Assembly: GCA_022836615.1 (NCBI GenBank)
Contig: MU405277.1
Coordinates: 1 to 64,000 of the forward strand
Length of the DNA: 64,000 nucleotides
Direction: 5' to 3'
Source of the DNA: Annulohypoxylon bovei var. microspora
Lineage: Eukaryota > Ascomycota > Sordariomycetes > Xylariales > Hypoxylaceae
This document shows positions 1 to 9,950 of the stretch, piece after piece. Under the pieces are notes generated by a model. That model was given only the letters and a program-made list of their open reading frames with translations, was not told where the DNA came from and ran no database searches. Made by a program: the position numbers and the translations under genes. How positions within the stretch are numbered: position 1 is the first letter of the stretch; each line of letters opens with the position of its first letter.

Positions 1-2165
1 TTTTCCCGCTTTTTCAAAAACGCGTCGTTTGATTGGATCGTTTAAAAAGGATGGGCAAAGGTTTTGTACAGCTCTGATGATGTCACGCGACCCTTTCGGA
101 GTAGCCAACCAATCAACAGGCTTGTTTGGCGGGGCGTTCTGGGGTTCTCGGCTGATCTTCGGTTAAGCGTTGTTGAGAGATGTGGGCCTTTTGAGCTGAA
201 TGACGGCCTTTGATTCGGTCTCGAAAAGTGGATTTAAGAACGCCCCAATCAGCGGTAGCTTTAATTATAGAAACATTATAATTGGTCACGGCATTGATTT
301 TTTTTTTTCGAGTGCTGATTGGGTGTAAATGGTTTGATAATGTATGTTATAAAATAAAGTATTTTAATTGGTTAAAAATAATTGAAAAATAAAAATAAAA
401 AACATAAAAAAATACATCGAAAAAGGTGGCCCGTGAAACAATCCAAGCATCTTATTGGTCGAAGTCTGCCCACAAAAGTGGGGTCCTTGAATACTCCCCC
501 CCCTCGAAAACTCCCCCCTTGAACTTATGTTGACGATCAGCAGAAATAGAGGCTCGAGCGTAGGCAAGACATCCTAGGTGTTGAAAAAAAGGTGAAAAAG
601 GTGAAAAAGGTGAAAAAAGTGAAAAAAGGGGGGAACCCTCGGATGGAATTGTCAAATTGAACCAATCCGCAACCACTTCAAGCTTTACATAGCAACCCCT
701 GAGACCCCACTTCGAAACTAAGAAGAGAACCTTGGAACCCCCGATTGCCCCACTACCACCACTACCGCAAGTACTTGTACTACCTGGCTCCTTACTACCA
801 CACTACGTGTTAAAGTACCCAGTGTACCCCAACCTGTCTATCCCATCCATGAATCCCCATCAAAATCCCATCCATAGCTTCCATCTATTTGTGCCTACAT
901 ACATACATAGTTGTGCCTGGCACCTGCACCTGGCCACTTCCACCACTTGCTTGCCCCAGCCATCCGGGTTATGAACTTATGACTTATGACCGTGGCGGTG
1001 GAAAGTTTGGGAAGTTTGGAAACTTAATCGTCAACTCTCGCGTTTTGTTACTTCGTACTTCTTTTTTTCTCCAACATTCAATGCTGAAGTTTCAAACATT
1101 TGAATTCTCATGACAAACGCTTCTTCAGTCACACTCTACTCTACATTCAATCCTAACAAACAATCACAATCACCTTCTTTTAAACCATAAACCATAAACC
1201 ACAAACCACAAACCACAAATCATCGAAACCTAACGTCTAAGAAAACCCACCTTCTCTTTTGGGACATTCGCTACGAGTTTAGATTCTTACTTTACCTGCT
1301 ATCTACTAGGGCTTCTGCGGCTCTTACATACCTCTTCATTCTATTACGTCCCAATCCATTCGACTAATTGGTTTTGGTTTCGCGGTCCAAGCACACGTTT
1401 CGAGGTTCCAATCGCATCCCATCGTATCACATCACACTCTCCCATCACGTATAGCACGTCTTCTTGAACGACGCGCATTGTCAAGCATTACAGTTAGTTG
1501 GGATCAACATAGCCCAAACGAAACACAAAACAACTCACTTCTGCTTCCGCCTTACTACCTCATTGCCGTCTTCAAACTGCTACCTAGTTAGCTAGATCAA
1601 CGTTTCCGAAACGTCCTGTATCGAAGATTCCGTAAATACAAACTCGATATCAATAAATCCTTCGTCTCCACGCTCACCCGATAGCCTGGCTCGATTTCCC
1701 GCGAGCCTTATAAGTCCTATCTTATAAGTCAATTTCAACGGCGGTTAGACCTAAACGGGGAAAAGCCGTTGGATTCTGGTGGAGCTACGCTAGGTAGAGA
1801 GAACCTCGGACCCTGCACCCTACGGGCTTCTGGTGGTTGGAAGGCGAAGAGTAAAAAGAGAAGAAAAACTACCAGCGATTCTATTCTCTCATTCCGTACA
1901 CCATACACTACCACGCATACTGTCATTGCCTCTTCGAACATCACGGTCCCTACTGTACTAAACCGAGAAACGATCATCCACGGAAAACGATCTGTTACAT
2001 CTTCTACTCGCTAGTCCACTCGTTCTGACTAACGACCCACGTTGACTTCAGTACTTGCCTATTTAGGTATATGATAACTACCTAGAAAAGAAATAGACGC
2101 CAAGAATAGAAAGAGCTCGTAAGAGCTACAAAGGAAGGACCGTAGAGTTACAAATAGCCGCAAAA
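1..2165. other. Intergenic region / upstream region of the Ras-like gene
   Basis: No convincing gene is seen. A short tandem array of a 9-bp unit (ggtgaaaaa) lies at about 591-628, and an A/C-rich array built from variations of aaaccat/aaaccac lies at about 1181-1222. From about 1100 the plus strand becomes rich in C/T and CAA tracts, typical of a fungal promoter and 5' leader leading to the GTPase start at 2166. Open frames here are short, have no recognisable domain and partly start at non-ATG codons. Confidence 0.6.
591..628. repeat. 9-bp tandem repeat (ggtgaaaaa)
   Basis: About four imperfect copies of ggtgaaaaa run head to tail, then degrade into an A tract and a G run. This is a minisatellite-like array with no coding content. 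Confidence 0.7.
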
Positions 2166-3050
2166 ATGCATTACAATCAACAACAATATCACCAACCACA
2201 ACAACCTACGTCAGCCCCGCAACCGCCGGTACCTATATCTATCACGATATGCGGCGATGGCGGATGTGGTAAATCGTCCATAACCCTACGGTTAGTCCGA
2301 TCCCAATGGACATCCGAATACGACCCGACCATCGAAGACAGCTACAGCATCACGCGGCGCATCGACGGGACGACGTACCACCTCTCGCTGACCGACACCG
2401 CGGGACAGGAAGAATACCGCGGCATGTGGGCATCCTCTAACTTGAGCGCTGACGCCTTCCTTCTCGTCTACGACATTACCTCAGAAGACAGCCTCGATGC
2501 CTTGAACTACTTCAATGACCTCATAGATATGGAGGCCGAGACGCGGCTAGATAACGCGGCGAGGGCGAGGCGGGCCGGCTTGGGGGCTGGGGGGCTAAGG
2601 AGAGGGAGCGCCGGAATGGGAGGAGCTGGGAGCGGCGCGAGGACGATACCGCCGGTCAAGATCGTGGCCGGCAACAAGTGCGATCTGCAAGAGTCGCGGG
2701 AAGTATCGGCATCACAGGGGCTGGAGTGGGCGCGGAAACGCGGGTGTGGCTTCATGGAGACGAGTGCCCGCCTCGAGGTGAACATCGAAGAGACGTTCGC
2801 TCTCATAGTCCGCCGCGTAGTCGAGGGCCGCCGTCTGGCTGAGATGGGCGTCCTGGATAACACTGAAATGGATCGTCGTGGCGTCACGAAACCCCTGACG
2901 CCTCTTGGGAGCAGCGATGACCGCGACACCGACACGGAGAAGCCTGGCCGCTCGGGACTAATGCGAGGGCCGCGGCTTGGTGACGGTCAAAGATTAGGGT
3001 TCGGGGGAAGGGGCAAGGATGGGTTCTGGAGGAGTTTACGATGTTGGTAA
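2166..3050 (+). CDS. Ras-like small GTPase without a CAAX box
   Basis: A single-exon 294-aa protein with all five G motifs: P-loop GDGGCGKSS (about 30-38), switch I DPTIEDSY (53-60, the Ras effector sequence), DTAGQEE (77-83, with the catalytic glutamine), NKCD (170-173) and ETSA (198-201). It should act as a membrane or cytosolic GTP/GDP switch. Three things are unusual. There is a Gln-rich N-terminal extension of about 25 residues. A Gly/Arg/Ala-rich insert of about 35 residues sits between G3 and G4. The C-terminus ends in Cys-Trp, not a CAAX prenylation box. The P-loop resembles Rho proteins while switch I is Ras-like. A GTAAGA donor overlaps the stop (GT at 3047-3048), so a spliced alternative C-terminus is possible, but I found no acceptor giving a CAAX motif. 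The family call is firm; the subfamily is unknown. Confidence 0.9.
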   Translation: MHYNQQQYHQPQQPTSAPQPPVPISITICGDGGCGKSSITLRLVRSQWTSEYDPTIEDSYSITRRIDGTTYHLSLTDTAGQEEYRGMWASSNLSADAFLLVYDITSEDSLDALNYFNDLIDMEAETRLDNAARARRAGLGAGGLRRGSAGMGGAGSGARTIPPVKIVAGNKCDLQESREVSASQGLEWARKRGCGFMETSARLEVNIEETFALIVRRVVEGRRLAEMGVLDNTEMDRRGVTKPLTPLGSSDDRDTDTEKPGRSGLMRGPRLGDGQRLGFGGRGKDGFWRSLRCW

Positions 3051-4307
3051 GACGAGGGTTTTCTATCTGCCAGCATCTTAAATCGACTATTGCTTGATTG
3101 CTACGCGTAGCGAGTGGATTGCATGCGAAAATGCTTCCAGCAAGCCTGCGAACATTTGAACGATAGACTCGGAAGAAGCAAGCGAGAAAAATACAGTGCT
3201 CTAGGATAGAGAGAGACTACGACGGTCAGGAGAAAAACGACGGGGCATCGCTGGGAGTACCTCACGAGTTAACGAAATTAAGCTGCCGAGACGGACACGG
3301 ATGGATTGCTCGGAGCTACCAAATACCTTTTGCAGTCAAATCATTTTGATTCTCTGTTCGCGGTCGGTTGACGGAAGCGAGGAATTGAACGAAGTATATT
3401 TTTTAATCACCTTTCGAACGACGGCCCAGGCACATCATTTCCAAGGGATACCAGGTACACAGGCGTTCTACAAGGTGGGGGAAGCGGGAAGCGGGGAGCG
3501 GATAACGACGGCGACTGCGTGTAATCGGTGTAAACATTGGGGTACGGATATTTTATCTTCCTCTCGTTTTTAATGCGCGTCTGGGGAGGCGGGAGAGGTA
3601 TTTGTGCGGTTGTCTTACGGACCCGTGCAGACGGTCTGTCTGGTTTGGTTTGGGTTGACTTGTGAGCGTGGCACGGCATGGCGTGGCGCGGTTTGATGAA
3701 CTGAATGTACGGGTTGAAAAACTGGGTGCCTACCTAGGTAGATAGGTACTGTAAGCGTTCCGTTTTCGTGATGAACGACTTGGTTATTTGCCCGCCGAGG
3801 GTATCGTAATGTTGACTCTCTTCCATGAACGTAATCGTGGTTGTCGTGCTTCGTAGTGTGCTCTAAAAACTGTTTATTAAAAGACGAGGTCGATTAAGTT
3901 GCCCCTATTCCCTGTCCCGCTTTTACAAGTGTAACAACCATCAGACTTGGATGTTAATATTAATCAACTTAAATTAAATCTTCTACCTACCTACGTATCT
4001 AAGGAAAATACGAGCGGCCCGTCTATCTAGATATCTAATTCGAGCCGAGCTGCTTTGTATGCCCAGCGAATCCTATCCCGCCTTGATTCTACCTCCATGG
4101 TATCTCCTAATATCCGAAAATCCAAATCCTAAAGCCCCCAGAATTATATCCGCCATCCCGTATTACCAAATCCCCCTCTCCTTTTCATATTTTCCTTTCT
4201 TTCTTTCTTTCTTTCTTTTTTTGGTATCGTGAGCGTTCATTCAGTCGTCAGCAAGCACCAGCACTACCCTCCTTTCCCCCAAAATCAACTAATTAGATCG
4301 ATCATCA
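3051..4307. other. Intergenic region between convergent genes
   Basis: This lies between the 3' ends of the GTPase (plus) and the aspartic protease (minus). No gene is seen. It contains a copy of the recurrent tacctaggta palindrome near 3731 and a (tttc)n tract at about 4194-4218. Confidence 0.6.
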
Positions 4308-7222
4308 TCATATCAGCACAACCCACGCCAACACCATCGCCGTCAGCACCCCCACATTTTCCACCGTCCCCATCGCCCTCGCTCTGCCTCCTTCCCTCCT
4401 CCTCGCCCTGCGGCCCACCGCCCCCGACGTCGGAACCGGGAATCCGGAATGCGTCGGCGTCGCCGCGATCTTCGTCGGGGCGGCCGGCGCGTTGGCGTTG
4501 ACATTTACGTCCGAGTTTGCGTTCGCGTTGACGCCTCGGCTCGGGGCCGCCGCGACGACGGCGGCGGTGCTGCTGCTGCTGCTGTTGAAGCCCCAGCTCA
4601 TGCCGCCGTACGCGACGCCCTGGGCCGGCGGCGCGGGGGGTGGCGGGAGCGGGTTCGAGTAGGAGAAGAAGGTTGTGGGGGAGGCGGAGGTGTCCGGGGC
4701 GAGGGAGATGGAGGGCGGGGCCGGGGTTGTGGATGGTGCTGGGGATGGCGGAGGGGCGGCGGAGACGAGGCCGAAGGTGGTGAGCGGGGAGGCTGGGAGC
4801 GGGGTTGATGTGGACGATGGGGAAGGAATGGCGTGGACGCGCACGGTCTCGTGCATAGTAACAACGCGCGTGGTCGTCGCGCCCACTGTGCAATCCGCCG
4901 CGTCGCAGGACGTGATCGTGTAGGTGTTGGTCTCGCAGCGCTCCGTGGTGGTGACTTGGATTTTCTGCGTCAGGATCGTGGTAGGGACGGGCTGTGTTAC
5001 TTGGACTACCGCCGGCGCCGCTGGTGTGGGTGTGGTAGTTGGTTCGAGGTGAGTCTGGGTTTGAATGTGCGGTTGGGGCGGAGCCGGAACTGGAGACGGG
5101 GGTAGAATGTCGCCTGGGCAGAAAGTCGTGACGAAGGACTCATGGCTAGTGTATTCTTGCTCGCTCATCGTGTACACGACGTGTCGGAACATCGTGCTTA
5201 TGAATGTCTCCGAGGCCGTGAAGGTGGAGAACTCTTCATGATAGCTATAATGCCCGACGCGCTGAGCCGGAGCGTCTTCGTCATCGTCATCGTCGTCATC
5301 GCAGTCGTCTTCAGGGGCAACCGGGGCGGCGCTCGCTTGCCTGTGCACGGTAGCTGTTGTAGGAGCAGGAGTCTCGGTGCAGTCCGGATCGAGGCCAGCC
5401 GGAGAAGCCGGTCGCATGACGACAGGCGCATCGCAGGAGCCGGGAATGTTGGCCGCAGCATCCAGACCAGCAGGTACGGCAACTAAGTTCGATTCCTCGC
5501 CGCACTTGGCGTAATTGGCCATATACAGCGCGTTGTTGCTTTGGTCGAACGTGACTTTCGGTAATTGTTAGCTTCCTAAACTTTGGATATATTCTCGCCG
5601 TATCTCCCTATCTATCCGTCGCCGAATAAGGGAAATATGCAGGATAGTACTCACCATAAGCCCCCCTCAAAAAGGTATCCCCCAAGATCCACACGCCGAT
5701 ATCCTTATTATACTGCGCGCCCAGGAAGCACTCATTACCGCCGTTCCAAATGAAATCCGCATAGCTAACCGAGATCGTGACCGTGGCACCGGCATCCCCG
5801 GCGAATTCGAAGTCCACGCTGCCGTCCGTCGAGTTGCGCAGATCGCACGGGACCTTGTACCCTCCGTTGCCGTCGGACGTGGCGCCCGGGAAGCCGGCGG
5901 CCAGCGCCGTGACCATGGATTCGGGGAGCAGGGAGAGCGTGGTTCCGGAGTCGACGACGACTTGGAGGGGGAGGTTGGAGTCCTTGATGGGCTCGCTTCG
6001 GCGGGAGATGGCGCCGGTGCCGGAGGAAGGGGTTTGCATGGAGATGGAACTCATTGTTACTACGTAGTGCCTATGTAAGTTAGAATGAGGATACTAGTCT
6101 GATAAAAGGATTGGATAGGAGGTGAGTAAACTTACGGATCTTTAGGATCGGTAGGGACCTTGGCGAGGTTGCCCGCATACTTGTTAGTATCGACTCCACC
6201 GAAGACCATTTCTCCTGTTATAGCAGCTTTCCAACTAGTTAGCATATATCACACCTAGTAGTCTAATTTGAATCGTATAATCCATAATGGTCTTTACTCA
6301 CCAGTAGGACCAGGCTGGCCACCCAAGTCCAGACTGAATAGCTTGCTATTCGTATACCCCTGAGCGGCTAACGAGTCGACGATAGACGAGTATTCAACGA
6401 CGCCACCACCCTGGCCACGCCCGAGACCTAAAATACCGAACCAGACCTCGCTTGATGTATTAGAGACGCCAAATTGCTGATCTTGGATCTTTGCGCCTAA
6501 TTCCCATTGTCAGTAACGTATACTCAAAACCATTACCCCTGTCTGATTATAACCTTTCCTCATCCCCTCCCCCTATCTCCTAAAACGATCGATGAAAGAG
6601 ACTGGATAAAGAACTTACCAGAGAGATAAACATCATCCGTATAATAAATCCCACTCGCGCTCCCCTGTCCATATTGAATCCCAAAATTCGTATTCAAGTT
6701 CTTGGCTGTAGGCGACAAGGTCGGGTCGTAGTGCCCAAACGCCTCGCAGTAATCCTTTACGTTCGAGGCCGAGCAGTTCGGATTAACCCACATCTCGAAC
6801 GAGCCGGTGTCGAGCAACACGCTGACAGACTGGGGGTTGTCGCCTGTGCCGATTGTCACTATTCTCCTGTTAGCAACCTAGTGCATATAGTCATATCGAG
6901 CCCCTTTTCTATACCCCTGTCACCAGGACTAAGAAGAATAATGGGAGGACATGAGGAACAGAAACATACTCTCTGCGAAGTACGCCGCGCCATAAACACC
7001 CAGTACATCCGTTCCGAAATACCTCCTCGCCAGACTCGTCGTCGGGACGCCCTGATGCTCGACACGCCTCAGCGGGATGTGGAGAACCTCATTTGTGCTC
7101 TTGTAGAAAGCCGTCGCATCCACCGACCCATTGTGTGCCGTCATGTTAAACGACCTAGCCGCCCTTGCCGCGCCCGTCAGCGAGCCAGCTACTGTGAGAA
7201 AGAGGAGGTGAGAAAGCGACAT
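4308..7222 (-). CDS. GPI-type secreted aspartic protease (pepsin/yapsin-like, family A1)
   Basis: Six exons on the minus strand: 7222-6970, 6858-6619, 6496-6302, 6214-6136, 6070-5655 and 5554-4308. All phases agree, giving 809 aa. Residues 1-22 are a signal peptide. The two catalytic aspartates of a bilobal pepsin-type protease are in LLDTGS (D101) and VVDSGT (D296). After the catalytic core comes a tail of roughly 300-400 residues that is rich in Ser, Thr, Pro and Ala and contains an Asp run. It ends in a hydrophobic segment at the extreme C-terminus, which fits a GPI-attachment signal. The enzyme should cleave proteins at the cell surface or in the wall. The tail is GC-rich and throws long shadow frames on the other strand. 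The class is firm; the GPI anchor is inferred from the C-terminus. The exon 2 junction codon forms ATG across the splice, so the open frame visible there is not a separate start. Confidence 0.9.
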
Positions 7223-8147
7223 CTTGCTGCGTGGCTAGCCTAGCTAGGATTTACGCAGTAGAAGAAAAAGAATGAATAAAAGGCTTGATGCTTCAACGAA
7301 CGAATGAGTACAAGAGAGAAGAACATAAGGAAAAATAAGGACGCATTATAGAGGTATATCATATGATTGCGCGTGGAATTCGAAAGCGATAACCAGGCGA
7401 TGCAGCTCGCTAGCCTGTTCGCTAGCCCTGTTCCGCATGAGGCTGAAGAATGCGGGACACATGTTCCTGAGACAATTATTCTCCATAGCTGCGATTATGG
7501 GAGAGGGTTGGACTCCTGAGACATAGAGGTCGATATGGCAACCGATAAGTTCTAGGCCAAGGGCGGGCTCATTGACCTCATGCCAGGGGAAGGCCATTTC
7601 CCTTTTCTCGTAGATAGACCGCTGGTATGAAATCCTGAACATTGAGAATAGGCTCCCTCATCAATTATGAAGGATTGTTCGGCCAACGGAGTCTCATGGT
7701 GAGACGCCTCGTGGGATTAAATTAGACTTTGAGATTTATTGTATTCCAAAGTTCCAATCCATGCTGACCTATTTCTGTTACAATAAAGTAGTCCACGCTA
7801 GTAAGGGATAATCGAGGAAATGAATTATGAAGGGCGACGCTTATAACCAAAGGAAGGGGTTGAGACGAGTCGTAACGGAAGTAATTTAGATTGGCAATAG
7901 TATTCGAAAGCATTCGCAGTAAAAAAACGGGGGAAAGGACCCTGGTCTACCTGTATCATCAAATCATCCACCTGACCTGCGCTGCTACTGCTGCCGCTTC
8001 TTCAGGCGCCGTACTCTAGACTCCCTCCCTTGCCATAGACGCCTATGCCGTCCGATGTAATGCATCCGCGCGTATGCTCTCTTGCTCACTTGCCTATGCG
8101 TGTCGACGCGTTTATGTATCCCTCCCTTTCCCGGAACCCGTCCGCCA
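7223..8147. other. Intergenic region
   Basis: Promoter side of the aspartic protease and 3' side of the AMMECR1 gene. A 98-codon open frame on the minus strand (7642-7346) has no recognisable domain, so I do not call it a gene. Confidence 0.55.
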
Positions 8148-8972
8148 CTACACCTCTTCCTCGCTTTTCCGATCGACCCAATCCCGCCAACGCTTGTATT
8201 CAGGGTACCTCAGAGACTTCTTCCTGCCCTGATATCTCACGACATTCAGAGGGACAGACTGCCACTTATCCCTTCTGCCTCCCCAATTCGCCTTTCGCAT
8301 GAGGCTGACTAGTGTCTCCTCTTTGGTCCATCCCTGCTCCGCCGCCACGTCTGGGAGGTACGTGGCTCCGAACCGTCTCCCACGATCTGTGAAGCTGATC
8401 CTGATCCCGTGCGTCCCGATCTCCCAATCCATCGCGTCGTCACAGTCCTCGAAGTTGGTCAACAACGTGACGGCGACCTCGAGCGATGGCAGCTCCCGTT
8501 GTGACATAGGGTTGAACCGCGTGTCGTGAATAGCCGAGGTAATGGCGTACGAGCTAAGTCCATCGTCCAGTTCCTGCGCCTCGAAAGTCCCGATGCAACC
8601 CCGCAGTGAGCTGTCGTCTGACCGGGGGTCGACAGTGTTCCACGTTACAAACAATGGTGACTCTGTGATCGGGGGCTCGGTGTCTGGGAGAGAATCGGTA
8701 GATGTGGCGGCGGTTTCGGTCGTGAGGGACATACTAGAGCCCGAGGCAGGAGTCGAGCTACTCGACCCGGATGAATTAGAGTCGGCTACCCGTCTAAGAG
8801 CCGGGATGCGCTTCTCGAGGCTCTCAGTCTTGTCGGACAAGACTGCTCCTTCTAACTCTTTGCTATATTCTTCATACGCCTCTTCGATCTCGTCGAGGGC
8901 CATGGCCTTGCGCTTCTCGAAGTGCGCGACTAGCGTCTCGAAGCAATAAAGGCAATGCTCGGCTGTAGCCAT
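8148..8972 (-). CDS. AMMECR1-domain protein
   Basis: A single-exon 274-aa protein. The family signature LRGCIGTF is at about 123-130, followed by the conserved core (ITSAIHDTRF, PSLEVAVTLL, WEIGTHGIRI, LPDVAAEQGW). A low-complexity Ser/Thr/Gly linker at about 65-95 separates a short N-terminal segment with CxxC (residues 7-10) from the domain. AMMECR1 proteins are conserved from archaea to humans. Their biochemical role is poorly defined; a nucleotide- or RNA-related function has been suggested but not settled. The start ATG at 8972 is the only sensible one because the frame opens there. The length is ordinary for fungal members. Confidence 0.92.
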   Translation of the reverse strand: MATAEHCLYCFETLVAHFEKRKAMALDEIEEAYEEYSKELEGAVLSDKTESLEKRIPALRRVADSNSSGSSSSTPASGSSMSLTTETAATSTDSLPDTEPPITESPLFVTWNTVDPRSDDSSLRGCIGTFEAQELDDGLSSYAITSAIHDTRFNPMSQRELPSLEVAVTLLTNFEDCDDAMDWEIGTHGIRISFTDRGRRFGATYLPDVAAEQGWTKEETLVSLMRKANWGGRRDKWQSVPLNVVRYQGRKKSLRYPEYKRWRDWVDRKSEEEV

Positions 8973-9610
8973 ATTTGCTTTTATTTTTATCGGGTTTCTC
9001 GGGTTAGGTAGAAAGGTAGTAAGATAGTAGTAAAGGACGTGGGCGAACCCTCCTAGGAGAAGACAAACGAAAACCGAGTCGGATGCCGTCGAGTCTGTGC
9101 ATGAAAGTTGTCGAGGTAAGATTGCTTTTTGCTTTCAAAGGGTGTTAAATGATAAGTGCGAGTAGATGAAAATGGTAAAAATGGTAGAAAGGCCGTTGGC
9201 AATTACGATGAATTAGGTTCCAAATGGACAGGCCATCAACTAACTCTCACCCCGCTTTCCGTTGGAGCTATGGGGAATCGCGGGAAGCTTAAACGCACTT
9301 GGACCCTCTTGATTTGTCCATTTCAACGCCTTATGCACAACTTTCATAACATCTTATCAACGAAATGGACCTCGGGACCCGATCTGAGCTAAAAATAAGA
9401 TTAATAAGGCTGGGCTACGTAATTTGACCCCTGTCTTGGCATTTCAGCCTCACTGGCCCCCTCTCTTTCCCCCACTCGGGCGATTCCGGACCTAGTACGG
9501 TGTAATTCCGATCTATCTGCAATCTACTCAACGCCATACATAATCGGCTAGATTGGATGCATGATTCATGCTTTTACTCTATCGACATCCAGATTCGCGA
9601 ATCTAGTATA
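8973..9610. other. Intergenic region left of the DNA transposon
   Basis: No gene is seen. It ends in the TA dinucleotide (9609-9610) that forms the target site of the adjacent element. Confidence 0.6.
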
Positions 9611-9701
9611 CTCATCCGGTTTTTAATCAACCGATGTTTTACCGGAGCTACGCGCCTGACATCCGGGACTTTTCAAAAGAAACGGACTTTTCAAAAGAAA
9701 A
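9611..9701 (+). repeat. Left terminal inverted repeat (91 bp)
   Basis: Begins ctcatccggt and is perfectly complementary to 12545-12635. It contains two 17-bp direct repeats with core ggacttttcaaaagaaa (9666-9682 and 9684-9700), probably transposase-binding sites. Confidence 0.95.
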
Positions 9702-9950
9702 TTTCGTAGCTACTTACGATTTAGGTGTAATCCCCACGTAATTTTAAGTACCACTGCATTATTGAATTGATCTAATTAATGCATGTTTTAAATTCCCATA
9801 CACCGATTTTTTTCAACAACAATTCAACGTGTAATTCAACTAAATCAACACGATAAAATCGTCAAAATAACCACACCATCATAACCACCACCATAATTAC
9901 CTTATCAGTTTCAAAAGCTTAATATCTTACCTGATTTCTCGATTAATACG

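Noticed and set aside
581..1222. Short repeats considered as CRISPR or telomere-like arrays
   Set aside because: No spacer/repeat alternation and a eukaryotic genome; the units are simple minisatellites.
4285..5486. Several 80-200 codon frames on both strands
   Set aside because: Shadows of the GC-rich tail of the aspartic protease; Arg/Pro-rich without domains.
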